A stretch of 64,000 nt of DNA from Cupriavidus taiwanensis LMG 19424. GTDB taxonomy: Bacteria > Pseudomonadota > Gammaproteobacteria > Burkholderiales > Burkholderiaceae. Positions 42,952 to 51,320 of the stretch are shown here, in pieces. Under the pieces are notes generated by a model. That model ran no database searches and was not told the origin of the DNA. It saw only the letters and a list, made by a program, of their open reading frames with translations. The first letter of the stretch is position 1, and every line of letters starts with the position of its first letter. The translations under genes were made by a program, and so were the position numbers. The stretch spans positions 3,140,001-3,204,000 of the forward strand of contig NC_010528.1 of the NCBI RefSeq assembly GCF_000069785.1, given 5' to 3'.

Positions 42952-43148
42952 CGGGTGACTATAGCCGAACCTGCGTGGAGCTCGGTGGAGCACAGCGCGG
43001 TGCTAGGTGGTGATGGCATCGTGCCGATTTCGTAACAGCGCTGGCTAACTTATTGCGCCGCCTTTACCGTAGAAAGGACGGGCACCGCACGGAAGGTGCG
43101 AACCAGCGCCAGCGGGCGCACCCGGTCTTTGCAAGGAGGGCTCTCACG

Positions 43149-43400
43149 ATGGCGATCCGTTCGCTAGCCTCGCACAGCACATCCCAGCTACGCCGCCTGA
43201 TCGGACAGATGCAGGCCGAAGTCGACGCACTCGAAAACCTTTCCACGCCCGATGCCGATGCGCAAAGCCGCCTCGGCTATGCCACCGGCCGCCTGCGCGA
43301 CGGCATTGAAGCGGTCGAGGATGCCCTGCAGTCGCTGCGCGCGCTGCAACAGGTACGCCCCTCGGCGATGAAGGCCAGACGCCCGACGCGCGTGGCCTAG
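43149..43400 (+). CDS. Small helical protein of unknown function
   Basis: An 83-residue protein, not recognised. Residues about 10-68 read as a helical hairpin or coiled coil (LRRLIGQMQAEVDALENL, GYATGRLRDGIEAVEDALQSL) with a basic C-terminus KARRPTRVA. The ATG at 43149 has a strong AAGGAGGG Shine-Dalgarno sequence, which supports real translation. Convergent with the racemase-like gene. Confidence 0.6.
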   Translation: MAIRSLASHSTSQLRRLIGQMQAEVDALENLSTPDADAQSRLGYATGRLRDGIEAVEDALQSLRALQQVRPSAMKARRPTRVA

Positions 43401-43408
43401 GCGGCGCA

Positions 43409-44131
43409 TTACGCGTCTGCGACGCCTGTCGGGGCAGCCCCTGGCGATGCCGCCGGTCCCTGGCGCAAGGCCAGCCCCAATGCGCGGGCCAGTGCCTCGC
43501 ACGCGGCCGGGATGGGCCCAATCACGGGAACCGCAAAGCGCCGTTCCAGGGCTCGAGCGGCCTCGCCAAGGGGCCCGCCGCCGATAATCACGGCCTGCGC
43601 GCCGTCGTCGATACACGCCTGCACCGCGCCCGCTAGCCGTTCTTCCTGCTGCTGCGGCGCACTGGCCAGCGCGCGCGGGTCGCCATCGGTGAAGCGTGCG
43701 CCGGTAAACCCGGCCGCCAGCCCATACCCGCGCACGGCGGATTCGATCGACGCCGCCAGCCTCGGCGTAGTGGTGGCGATGCCAAAGCGCCGCCCGCCCG
43801 CCGCGGCGGCACGCATCGCGGCTTCGCCGATGCCCACCACCGGCACCGCCAGCTGCGCGCGTAGCGCGTCGAGGCCCGGATCGCCGAAAGCTCCGACGAT
43901 CACGCCCCCGGCAAGCCGCGCCAGCCGAAGCATGTCGGCGTCATTGACCGCGCCGGCAGCCACCGCCAGATCTCCATCGTCAACAATCATCGGCGCGCCG
44001 CGCGCAGCCGTCGCGCCGACCACGGCCGGCGGGGCCGCCAGCTGCTGCCCGAACCAGGCGCGCGCGATGCCCACCATCATCTGCGTGGTGGCGGTGGAGG
44101 TATTCGGGTTGACCAGCAGGATATGGCGCAT
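43409..44131 (-). CDS. Aspartate/glutamate/hydantoin racemase family protein lacking canonical cysteines
   Basis: A 240-residue protein with the hydantoin/allantoin racemase opening ILLVNPNTSTATTQMM and two Rossmann-like halves. In active members the catalytic cysteines sit in ACFGDPG- and LGCAGM-type motifs; here the corresponding segments read GAFGDPGL (Ala81) and IIGGGPLG (Gly185). The only cysteines, in QACIDD and PAACEA, are elsewhere. Either it is not a racemase or it uses different chemistry. Convergent with the 83-residue gene; nothing upstream for 715 bases. Confidence 0.78.
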   Translation of the reverse strand: MRHILLVNPNTSTATTQMMVGIARAWFGQQLAAPPAVVGATAARGAPMIVDDGDLAVAAGAVNDADMLRLARLAGGVIVGAFGDPGLDALRAQLAVPVVGIGEAAMRAAAAGGRRFGIATTTPRLAASIESAVRGYGLAAGFTGARFTDGDPRALASAPQQQEERLAGAVQACIDDGAQAVIIGGGPLGEAARALERRFAVPVIGPIPAACEALARALGLALRQGPAASPGAAPTGVADA

Positions 44132-44846
44132 TCACGTCTCTAGGGGTGCTGGACGGCGCACGGCGCAGTCGGCTGAGTACCTGGGTGCGGCGCCTGCGGT
44201 TCGCGGGCGTCCGCAACGATTTCCTCGGTGCTTGCCGGGGACAAGACGGCTCTGATGCACAGGGTCGTTCAATAGCACCGGGCGCGCGCCCGGGTCTCTA
44301 AGAGGCTCAACGATAACGTATGGCGATGCGCGAAGCGAGTGGCAGGCGCCGGCCTGGGCGACCGCTGCGCGTGGCGCTTAACGCCGCCTGCAGCTGGCAT
44401 TCATGTGGGATGCAGGTGGCATTAACCCACCGTGCCGCTGGCGTTGTGCCGGCATTTAATGCGCGCCTCGACTCGTTTCAAACCCCCTCAATTTCGGTTT
44501 TTTTAGCCTCGTAAATCGCGCGCGATGATATTTCCGCGTACGGAAGGCTGTCCACAAATCGAACAAATCCTTACATGTGATCCAGCCGCGAGTAATCGTT
44601 ACGTCGCAACTGCGCACCGCATTAGTGCACAGGTGCCCCGCCCGAAAATCACACGTAACCCATTGTTACTGTCCTGTACGGTCTCGGACACGTGCCCCTA
44701 GTATCGCCGCTGCCGGGTTTTCCAAGGGGTTAACCCGATCCGCTTTTTATGCCACTGCAATTCGTCGCGCACACTGCAAACCGGCACAAGAACGGGCGTG
44801 GTGATGTTTATTCACTTTCATCTTTTATCCATTCACTTAAAAATCA
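44132..44846. other. Long non-coding upstream region of the 678-residue lipoprotein gene
   Basis: No credible gene in 715 bases. The half next to the racemase is G+C-rich and contains a perfect 16-bp palindrome CCGGGCGCGCGCCCGG (44278-44293). From about 44460 on composition drops in G+C, with T-rich and A-rich patches up to the lipoprotein start, consistent with a promoter or regulatory region. I could not assign specific -35/-10 elements or operators. Confidence 0.55.
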
Positions 44847-46883
44847 ATGACTGGGAAAAATCTACCTCGCGATAACCCATCCGACCTGCGCCGAGCGCGC
44901 AATTCTTACATTCTGCCGAGCCTGAACTTCCTGGCTGCCGCCTGCGCCGCTGTGGTGCTTACGGCATGCGGCGGCGGCGGCGACGATGCCGCCACCTCCG
45001 GTAGTACCTCCGCAACCGAAGCTTCGCGCGGTCAGGGCAAGCCGTCAAAAACAACCCAGCCGGTAAAAACCACCCAGGTTGCAGACGAGATTTTCGACGG
45101 TTCTGGCAATTTGAATGCCGACGAATATGTCGCCATTGCCTCGGATTATTCCGGCGAAAAAGCCATGGCTTATCGCTACGGCGCGAGTAATTCCGCCGCC
45201 GCAGCAGTTGGTACGGTATGGAAACCGGACGACAAGACCTTTTACCCGCACGGCAATACCTGTTACCAGCAGGATTACCCGGGCGCCACGATGGATACCA
45301 GCACCAACGTGATCTATCAGCTGGGTAACATCGACTGCGCCCGCAATGATTACGGCAGCAACATGGGCGACGTGATTTTCCGTGCGGACTCCGCTTCGGA
45401 CTCCGGCGTCACGCCGCTGCTGACGCTCGCGCTGAGCGCCGGCACCATTGCCGAAAAGCCGCAGACCCCGTGGTTCTGGGGCCATACGACCACCAATCCG
45501 CTGCTGAAGGAACACGTCACGGCCAACGGTGGCGCGATGCCGACGCAGCCGATCGCCATGGGCCGCTGCAGCGAGCACGATTGCGCACAATCGCTGGTGG
45601 CTTTCCAGAACGGCCTGATTGCCTCGGTCGGCATGAATACGGCTTCGCACTCGGCTTCGGTGAAGCTGCCGGAGGGCAAGGTGCCCACGGCAATCGCCAT
45701 TACGTCGAATTCCGAATTTGCCCTGGTGACCATCTGGGACACCAAGAACCTGAAGGGCCAGGTGGCGGTGATTGCGCTGGGCAGCCTCGCCGACGGCAGC
45801 CAGGTGGGCGGTCCGTATGACTCCAGCGATATGTCGTGGCATGGCCTCTATCCGGGCTTCCGCAACATGTCGAACTTCGTCTTCATGAAGCTGCTGGGCT
45901 TCGTTGACCTGCCGGATATGAAGGCCCCGACGGAGATTTCCGCCGTGACCGACTTCAGCACCATGCAGGACAACACCACCCAGGGCTGGATGCGTGACCC
46001 GGTGGGTGACCGCGGCGCGAGCCTGGGTCGCGACGAAGCGACGCCTGGCCTGAGCGAAGCCAACCAGAAGAGCTACGCCGTGGGTGGCGTCAACGCTGAC
46101 CTGATCTCCCGCGCCGGTGTGGCCGCAGTGATCTCGAAGTCGGAAAAGAAGGTGGTGTTCCTGGACCTGAAGCCGCTGTTCGACAAGGTCAACAACACCT
46201 ACTTCGAAGGCAGCTTCAGCGATCTGCAGAACACCCTGAACAATACCGGCCTGGAAGACTCGCAATGGCCGCAGACTTTCTCGGTGGACAACTACGCTCC
46301 GACCATCGTCAAGACCATGGACCTGGCCGAAAAGCCGACCGCGGTTAGGGTCTCGATGCTGGCCAACCCCGGCCAGGCCTGGGTGGCGACGGAAGACGGC
46401 GTGATCCACGCGATCTCGGTGGCTGGTGTGCAGTCCGGTACCAACCTCGATCCGGAACTGATCAAGGAAGTGACCAGCCTGCAAGTGGGCAAGAACCCGA
46501 CCAGCATGATCCACCAGGTGAATCGCGAGAGCTTCGGCAACTCGAACACCAAGCTGTGGGTGGTGTCGCGTGGCGAGCAGAAGGTCCAACTGGTCGACAT
46601 GGCAAAGCTGACGGTCGAAAAGACGCTGCAGGATTCGCGTATCGTCGACCCGATCACGGTGTCTGAAACCCAGCAAAGCCCGCTGCTGACCAGCGTGATC
46701 TCGGTGACCGACTATTCCGGCAAGCAGGTGCTGAACTATCGCTATGCGCCGATCAACCTCCAGGGCGGGAACAGCCCGATGTATATCGGCGTGGGCCAGT
46801 CGGGCAATGAACAGTTCGAGTTCGGCGGTTCCTATGCGGTGGCCGGCAAGCCGTTCAACTTCACCCAGAGCAATGTACCCTGA
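44847..46883 (+). CDS. Large lipoprotein of unknown function, possibly beta-propeller
   Basis: A 678-residue protein with a lipoprotein signal peptide: long N-region, hydrophobic core FLAAACAAVVL and lipobox LTAC (Cys41), followed by GGGGDD and a Ser/Thr/Lys-rich linker to about residue 80. The mature part contains strand-loop segments such as TAIAITSNSEFALVTIWD and KPTAVRVSMLANPGQAWVATEDGVIHAIS that look like YVTN/propeller blades, and paired cysteines (TCYQQDY, DCARND, RCSEHDC). No enzyme motif was recognised. It is a single-gene unit with its own terminator. No Shine-Dalgarno sequence is obvious before the ATG. Confidence 0.8.
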   Translation: MTGKNLPRDNPSDLRRARNSYILPSLNFLAAACAAVVLTACGGGGDDAATSGSTSATEASRGQGKPSKTTQPVKTTQVADEIFDGSGNLNADEYVAIASDYSGEKAMAYRYGASNSAAAAVGTVWKPDDKTFYPHGNTCYQQDYPGATMDTSTNVIYQLGNIDCARNDYGSNMGDVIFRADSASDSGVTPLLTLALSAGTIAEKPQTPWFWGHTTTNPLLKEHVTANGGAMPTQPIAMGRCSEHDCAQSLVAFQNGLIASVGMNTASHSASVKLPEGKVPTAIAITSNSEFALVTIWDTKNLKGQVAVIALGSLADGSQVGGPYDSSDMSWHGLYPGFRNMSNFVFMKLLGFVDLPDMKAPTEISAVTDFSTMQDNTTQGWMRDPVGDRGASLGRDEATPGLSEANQKSYAVGGVNADLISRAGVAAVISKSEKKVVFLDLKPLFDKVNNTYFEGSFSDLQNTLNNTGLEDSQWPQTFSVDNYAPTIVKTMDLAEKPTAVRVSMLANPGQAWVATEDGVIHAISVAGVQSGTNLDPELIKEVTSLQVGKNPTSMIHQVNRESFGNSNTKLWVVSRGEQKVQLVDMAKLTVEKTLQDSRIVDPITVSETQQSPLLTSVISVTDYSGKQVLNYRYAPINLQGGNSPMYIGVGQSGNEQFEFGGSYAVAGKPFNFTQSNVP

Positions 46884-46950
46884 GCGCCATGTCAGCCTGA
46901 AGCGCGCCGGTTGAACCCGGCAAGCTTCTCCCCCTGATAGTGCTTGTTCG

Positions 46951-46981
46951 AGGCCCGCACGGTTCGCCGTGCGGGCCTTTT
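46951..46981 (+). terminator. Intrinsic terminator of the lipoprotein gene
   Basis: A perfect 12-bp stem (46951-46962 with 46967-46978) closed by a very stable TTCG tetraloop and followed by T residues to 46981. Confidence 0.92.
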
Positions 46982-47085
46982 CCATTGGGCAGACGCCGCC
47001 TGCGCCGTGACGCCGCGTGCGCTGGAGCACAGATGTCCTGCCGGGGGACATGACAACCTCGCCCTATGCGCAAGGAGCCTGTCCC

Positions 47086-48117
47086 ATGCCGAATCCGTCC
47101 GCCCACGACCCGAACGCCAGCGGCACCGCCGCCCCGATCAGCCTGGTCGCGCCCGGCGAAGGCGGCGTCAGGGACTATGCCCAGACGCTCAACGGGCTGT
47201 TGCAGGGACATCTGGTCGAAGCCACGCCGGACCTGCCGGCTGCCGCGCTGGCCGGCGCCGACGTGATCCTCCATTACGTGGGCTACGGCTACGCCAGGCG
47301 CGGCACGCCGCTGTGGCTGCTGCGGCGCCTGCGCGAGGCCCGGCCGCACATGCGCCGCCTCGGCATCTTCTTCCACGAGCTGTATGCCGACGGCGCCCCA
47401 TGGCGCTCGGCGTTCTGGCTCTCACCGGTGCAGCGCTACATTGCCGCCGAACTGGCATCGCTGTCCGACTTCTGGGTCACCAACCGCGAGGGCTCGGCGC
47501 GCTGGCTCAACGCCCACGCGCCGGCGCGGCCGCATCGGGTGCTGCCGGTGTTCTCCAATCTGGGGGAAAGCGGCACGCAGCAGCGGGACCGGCAAGCCGC
47601 CGTGGTGGTGCTCGGGGGCCCCGCGCTGCGTGCTCAGACTTACCAGGAGGCTGGCGACGCCCTGTTCGACTGGGTGGGCCGTGCCGGTTTCACGCTGCAT
47701 GATGTCGGACCGCCCCTCGGCGACGCCGGCCTCGCCGGGCGCATCGCCCGGCGCGGCGCGGTGGTGCACGGCCGGGTCGAAGCCGCCGAAGCGGCACGGC
47801 TGCTGTCGGCATCGACCTATGGCGTACTGGCCTACCCGGTCGACTATGCGGCCAAGAGCGGGGTATTCGCCGCATACTGCGCCCACGCAATATGCCCCGT
47901 GCTGCTGTCCCGCAGCAGCGGCGTGCACGATGGCATCACGCCCGGGCATTACCTGCCTTCGATCGACGCCATGACGCCGGACCTGGGCGCTGCCTCGCGC
48001 ATCGGCCGGGCGGCCAACGCCTGGTATGCGCCGCATGCGCTGCGGCACCACGAGGCCGGGTTCAGGGAATTGCTGGGATTGGAAACGCTGCCGGTGCAGG
48101 TCGCTGCGGCGTTGTGA
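47086..48117 (+). CDS. Glycosyltransferase-like protein (GT-B fold)
   Basis: A 343-residue protein that reads as a GT-B type glycosyltransferase: N-terminal half with APGEGGVRDYAQTLNGLL, LHYVGYGYARRGTPLWLL and GIFFHELYAD, and a C-terminal half with VHGRVEAAEAARLLSASTYGVLAYPVDYAAKSGVFAAY, where the last segment resembles the sugar-nucleotide-binding region. No signal peptide. The ATG at 47086 follows AAGGAG by eight bases; the open frame upstream has no such support. It is an isolated gene without other polysaccharide genes, so the product is unknown. Confidence 0.68.
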   Translation: MPNPSAHDPNASGTAAPISLVAPGEGGVRDYAQTLNGLLQGHLVEATPDLPAAALAGADVILHYVGYGYARRGTPLWLLRRLREARPHMRRLGIFFHELYADGAPWRSAFWLSPVQRYIAAELASLSDFWVTNREGSARWLNAHAPARPHRVLPVFSNLGESGTQQRDRQAAVVVLGGPALRAQTYQEAGDALFDWVGRAGFTLHDVGPPLGDAGLAGRIARRGAVVHGRVEAAEAARLLSASTYGVLAYPVDYAAKSGVFAAYCAHAICPVLLSRSSGVHDGITPGHYLPSIDAMTPDLGAASRIGRAANAWYAPHALRHHEAGFRELLGLETLPVQVAAAL

Positions 48118-48142
48118 GGGGTGACGGCGGGAACGCCGGCAA

Positions 48143-48175
48143 CAAAAAACCCCGGCAGCCTGGCGACTCCGGGGT
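48143..48175 (-). terminator. Intrinsic terminator of tRNA-Ala
   Basis: On the minus strand a stem of 7 bp (48149-48155 with 48169-48175) is followed by a U-run (48143-48149 region). It lies about 35 bases after the 3' end of the tRNA. Confidence 0.8.
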
Positions 48176-48210
48176 ATTCGGTATGTATTGCGCGATGTTG
48201 CGAAGAATCC

Positions 48211-48286
48211 TGGTGGACCGAAGGAGGATCGAACTCCCGACCTCTGCATTGCGAACGCAGCGCTCTCCCAGCTGAGCTATCGGCCC
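48211..48286 (-). tRNA. tRNA-Ala (anticodon CGC)
   Basis: A 76-nt cloverleaf read on the minus strand: acceptor GGGCCGA with TCGGTCC, D-stem GCTC/GAGC, anticodon stem CTGCG/TGCAG around the loop TTCGCAA (anticodon CGC, codon GCG), variable AGGTC, and T-arm GGGAG-TTCGATC-CTCCT. The 3' CCA is encoded (48211-48213). It has its own promoter and terminator. Confidence 0.97.
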
Positions 48287-48288
48287 GT

Positions 48289-48335
48289 CGCGGAGGATTG
48301 TAGCGTACTTGGGCGGCGCGCTTCAATCCTCCGCG
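48289..48335 (-). promoter_or_regulatory. tRNA-Ala promoter inside a 12-bp inverted repeat
   Basis: On the minus strand TTGAAG (48321-48326) and TACAAT (48297-48302) are separated by 18 bp and lie directly upstream of the tRNA. A perfect 12-bp inverted repeat (48289-48300 and 48324-48335, 23-bp spacer) overlaps both hexamers, with arm sequence CGCGGAGGATTG. The promoter call is firm by position; the function of the repeat is unknown. Confidence 0.75.
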
Positions 48336-48359
48336 CGCCCATGCGTGCTGTTTGCCACA

Positions 48360-50081
48360 TCACGCCGCGATGCCGGCATTGCCATCCATGCCGCGCACCC
48401 GCGGCAGGTTCAGCGGGCGCGCGCTGACTTCGCGGGTGCTGCGCAGCCACTGCGCCATCACGTCCCATACCGGTGCCCCGCCTGACTCCCGCGCTTCCTC
48501 GGCGACCGGCGCCCAGCCCGCCACCTTGTAGGTCTTGCCAGCCTCCAGCGGCTTGCCCGCCAGGCGCATGTCGGTGATGCGCTTGCCCATGCCGGCGGCG
48601 GGATCGATGGTGTACTGCAGGCCGCCGACGCGCACCATGTCGCCGCCCTGCTGGTAGTACGGGTCGGGATTGAACAGGTTGTCGGCCACGTCTTCGAGGA
48701 TGGTCTTGATGGTCTCGCCGCTCATCTGCGTCACCGTGGTGTACGGGTACGTGATGGCGGTCTGGTCCATCAGGTGTTCCATGGTGATGGCCTGGCCCGG
48801 CAGCAGCGTGGTGCCCCAGCGGAAGCCGGGCGAGAACGCGATCTGCGCGCCCTGCACCTGCATCAGGCCGTCCAGGATCAGCTGGTCGAAGGTGCCGTTG
48901 AAATTGCCGCGGCGGTACAGCAGGCCCCGATTGACGGCGAGGACCTCGGACAGCTTCTTTTCGTACGGCGCCCGCACCTTGCTGATCAGCGCGTCCATGG
49001 TCGGGTCGGCCGGCAGGTAGTTGGCGAACACCGGCAGCAGCCGGTAACGGAAATCCGCCACCTTGCCGCCTTTCACGTCGAAATCGAGCACGCCCAGGAA
49101 CTTGCCGTTGGAGCCGGCATTGGTGACCAGCGTGGTGCCGCCGGCGTTCTTTACCGCCACCGGCGCGGGCACGCCGTCATGGGTGTGACCGCCGAGGATG
49201 GCGTCGAGCCCGCGCACGCGCGAGGCCAGCTTCAGGTCGACGTCCATGCCGTTGTGCGACAGCAGCACCACTGCCTGCGCGCCCTTGCCGCGGGCCGCGT
49301 CGATGACCTGCTGCAGGTTCTCTTCCTGGATGCCGAAGGTCCAGTCCGGCACGAAGTAGCGCGGGTTGGCGATGGGGGTGTACGGGAACGCCTGGCCGAT
49401 GATGGCCACCGGCACGCCGTTGATCTCGCGGATCACGTACGGATCGAACACCGGGTCGCCGAAGTCGTTGGTCTTGATGTTCTGCGCCAGGAAGGCGACC
49501 TTGCCCTCGAAGTCCTTGTCGACGATTTCCTTGACGCGGTCGGCGCCGAGCGTCATCTCCCAGTGCGGCGTCATCACGTCCACGCCCAGCGCCAGCGCGG
49601 CATCGACCATGTCCTGCCCCTTGGTCCACAGCGCCGTGGCCGAGCCCTGCCAGGTATCGCCGCCGTCGAGCAGCAGCGCGCCCGGCCGGCCCGCCTTGAG
49701 CCGCTTGACCAGCGTGGCCAGGTGCGCAAACCCGCCGACCTTGCCGTAGCGGCGCGCGGCCTCATTGAAATCGAGATACGTGAACGCATGCGCCTGCGGC
49801 GTGCCGGGGCGGATGCCGTAATGGCGCAGCAGCGCGTCGCCGACCAGGTGGGGCGGCTTGCCGGCATAGTCGCCGATGCCGAGGTTGACGTTGGGTTCGC
49901 GGAAGTACACCGGCCGCAGCTGCGCGTGGCAGTCGGTGAAATGCAGCAGGTGGACGTTGCCGAAGCGCGGCAGGTCGTACATCGACTCGGCGGCCTGCGC
50001 GGCGAGCGCGTCCTGGTGGGGGAAAGTCATGCCGCCGGCGCCGGCGATGGCCAGCACCTGCAGGAACTCGCGTCGGTTCAT
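48360..50081 (-). CDS. soxB: Thiosulfohydrolase SoxB
   Basis: A 573-residue periplasmic dimanganese enzyme that hydrolyses the terminal sulfonate from SoxY-bound thiosulfate as sulfate. It has a twin-arginine signal (NRREFLQVLAIAGAGG), metallophosphatase motifs HFTDCHAQ, LLDGGDTWQGS, SHNGMD and GGHTHDG, and a C-terminal 5'-nucleotidase-like domain. It is the last gene of the sox run, 57 bp after the TlpA-like gene. Length matches characterised SoxB. Confidence 0.96.
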   Translation of the reverse strand: MNRREFLQVLAIAGAGGMTFPHQDALAAQAAESMYDLPRFGNVHLLHFTDCHAQLRPVYFREPNVNLGIGDYAGKPPHLVGDALLRHYGIRPGTPQAHAFTYLDFNEAARRYGKVGGFAHLATLVKRLKAGRPGALLLDGGDTWQGSATALWTKGQDMVDAALALGVDVMTPHWEMTLGADRVKEIVDKDFEGKVAFLAQNIKTNDFGDPVFDPYVIREINGVPVAIIGQAFPYTPIANPRYFVPDWTFGIQEENLQQVIDAARGKGAQAVVLLSHNGMDVDLKLASRVRGLDAILGGHTHDGVPAPVAVKNAGGTTLVTNAGSNGKFLGVLDFDVKGGKVADFRYRLLPVFANYLPADPTMDALISKVRAPYEKKLSEVLAVNRGLLYRRGNFNGTFDQLILDGLMQVQGAQIAFSPGFRWGTTLLPGQAITMEHLMDQTAITYPYTTVTQMSGETIKTILEDVADNLFNPDPYYQQGGDMVRVGGLQYTIDPAAGMGKRITDMRLAGKPLEAGKTYKVAGWAPVAEEARESGGAPVWDVMAQWLRSTREVSARPLNLPRVRGMDGNAGIAA

Positions 50082-50138
50082 GTCTCGTCCTGTGGATAAG
50101 TGCGTGCCGGTGGGCGCATGGCGTCCGGCATCGCGTCG

Positions 50139-50633
50139 CTATGGCTTGGCGTAACGCTCCAGCGCAGCCACGTCGTCTTCGAGCATCTCGCCCACTTCCT
50201 TCTGCACCACGCGCCCGCGCGCGTCGATCACGTACAGCTCCGGCAGGCCCTTGCGCTTGCCGAACACGGCCTGCAGCGCGGGCGAATCCATCGTCGCGGG
50301 GAAGGTATAGCCGCGCTTGTTCATGTAGTCGGCGGCCTCGCGCGGGTCCTTGTCGATGCTGATGGCCAGCACCTGCAGCGGCGTGCCGCGCGTGCGCTCG
50401 TACAGCTTCTGCAGGCGCGGGTTCTGCATCGCGCAGAACGGGCACCACGTGGCCCAGTATTCGACCACCAGCGGCTTGCCGGCCAGCGCGGCCGCACTCA
50501 GCGTGCGGCCGTCGAGCGTGCGGACTTCGGGCAGGCGCACGGTGTCGCCCACCTCCAGCGCGGCAGCGCCGGCCGCGGCCATGACCAGGCCCGCAGCCAG
50601 CAGCGCGCGCAGCAGCATGGCGGGCGCGCGCAT
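50139..50633 (-). CDS. TlpA-like periplasmic thioredoxin in the sox cluster (SoxW-like)
   Basis: A 164-residue thioredoxin-fold protein with an N-terminal signal peptide and the active site WATWCPFCAMQN (C-x2-C). In sox clusters such proteins (SoxW or SoxS) keep the SoxY cysteine reduced; here no SoxV membrane partner is adjacent, so the electron donor is unknown. It starts 5 bp after the soxX stop, so it is co-transcribed. Confidence 0.87.
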   Translation of the reverse strand: MRAPAMLLRALLAAGLVMAAAGAAALEVGDTVRLPEVRTLDGRTLSAAALAGKPLVVEYWATWCPFCAMQNPRLQKLYERTRGTPLQVLAISIDKDPREAADYMNKRGYTFPATMDSPALQAVFGKRKGLPELYVIDARGRVVQKEVGEMLEDDVAALERYAKP

Positions 50634-50638
50634 CGGCG

Positions 50639-51301
50639 TTACTGGTTGACCGGCGAGGCCGGGTCGAGCAGCAGCGCCATCACGTCGCGGATCTGGGCCT
50701 CGGTCAGGATGCCCTTGTGGCCGAAGCGCGGCATGTTGGAGCAGGCGGCGTAGGCGCTGGAGTCCCAGATCTTGCCCCAGGTGTACTGGATGACCTCCTG
50801 CGAGTTGCCGCGCAGCTTGCCGTACTGGTACAGCGACGGTCCGATATTGCCGAACGAGATCTCGGCCTTGGTCATCTGGTGGCAGGCGTAGCAGTTGCCG
50901 CCATTGGTGCCGCCGACCTGGTCGGTGAACTGCATGCCGCGGCCGTTCTGCGCGACCTTCTCGCCTTCCTTCCAATCGCCCAGCCATTTGTCGTCGGCCG
51001 GATACTTGACCTGCTTCAGCTCGGCGGCCTCGATCTTCTTGGCTAGCTTTGCCGGCACCTTGGTGCGGTCCGGGTACTGGCTGCAGGCCTGCTGCATGCC
51101 GTCCTGGTTCAGCACGCCCTCGACCGTGACCGGGCCGCGCGAAGAGAACGAGTCTTCGATCAGCTGCTTCATGTCGGCACCGCTGACGGCGGCGGGCTTG
51201 CCCTTGGCGGGGCGGGGCTTCGCGCTGTCCTGCGCATACGCGCCGGTTGCCAGCAGGGCGGCGAGGGCCGCGACGGCCACTGCCTTGGTATGTTGTTGCA
51301 T
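50639..51301 (-). CDS. soxX: Sulfur oxidation c-type cytochrome SoxX
   Basis: A 220-residue monohaem cytochrome with a signal peptide (cleavage after ATGAYA) and one haem site CYACH (about residue 137). It has an extended N-terminal region (about residues 25-110) as in the longer SoxX of Starkeya-type SoxAX. With SoxA it joins thiosulfate oxidatively to the SoxY cysteine. It lies 19 bp after soxA. Confidence 0.93.
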   Translation of the reverse strand: MQQHTKAVAVAALAALLATGAYAQDSAKPRPAKGKPAAVSGADMKQLIEDSFSSRGPVTVEGVLNQDGMQQACSQYPDRTKVPAKLAKKIEAAELKQVKYPADDKWLGDWKEGEKVAQNGRGMQFTDQVGGTNGGNCYACHQMTKAEISFGNIGPSLYQYGKLRGNSQEVIQYTWGKIWDSSAYAACSNMPRFGHKGILTEAQIRDVMALLLDPASPVNQ

Positions 51302-51320
51302 GTCGTCTCTCCCGTACTGG

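Noticed and set aside
44320..44514. Small plus-strand open frame of 64 codons upstream of the lipoprotein gene
   Set aside because: No ribosome-binding site, Arg/Ala-rich composition and no recognisable features; treated as non-coding.
46951..48286. tRNA-Ala as attachment site of a genomic island holding the lipoprotein and glycosyltransferase genes
   Set aside because: No integrase, no direct repeat of the tRNA 3' end was seen on the far side, and the flanking genes look compositionally native.
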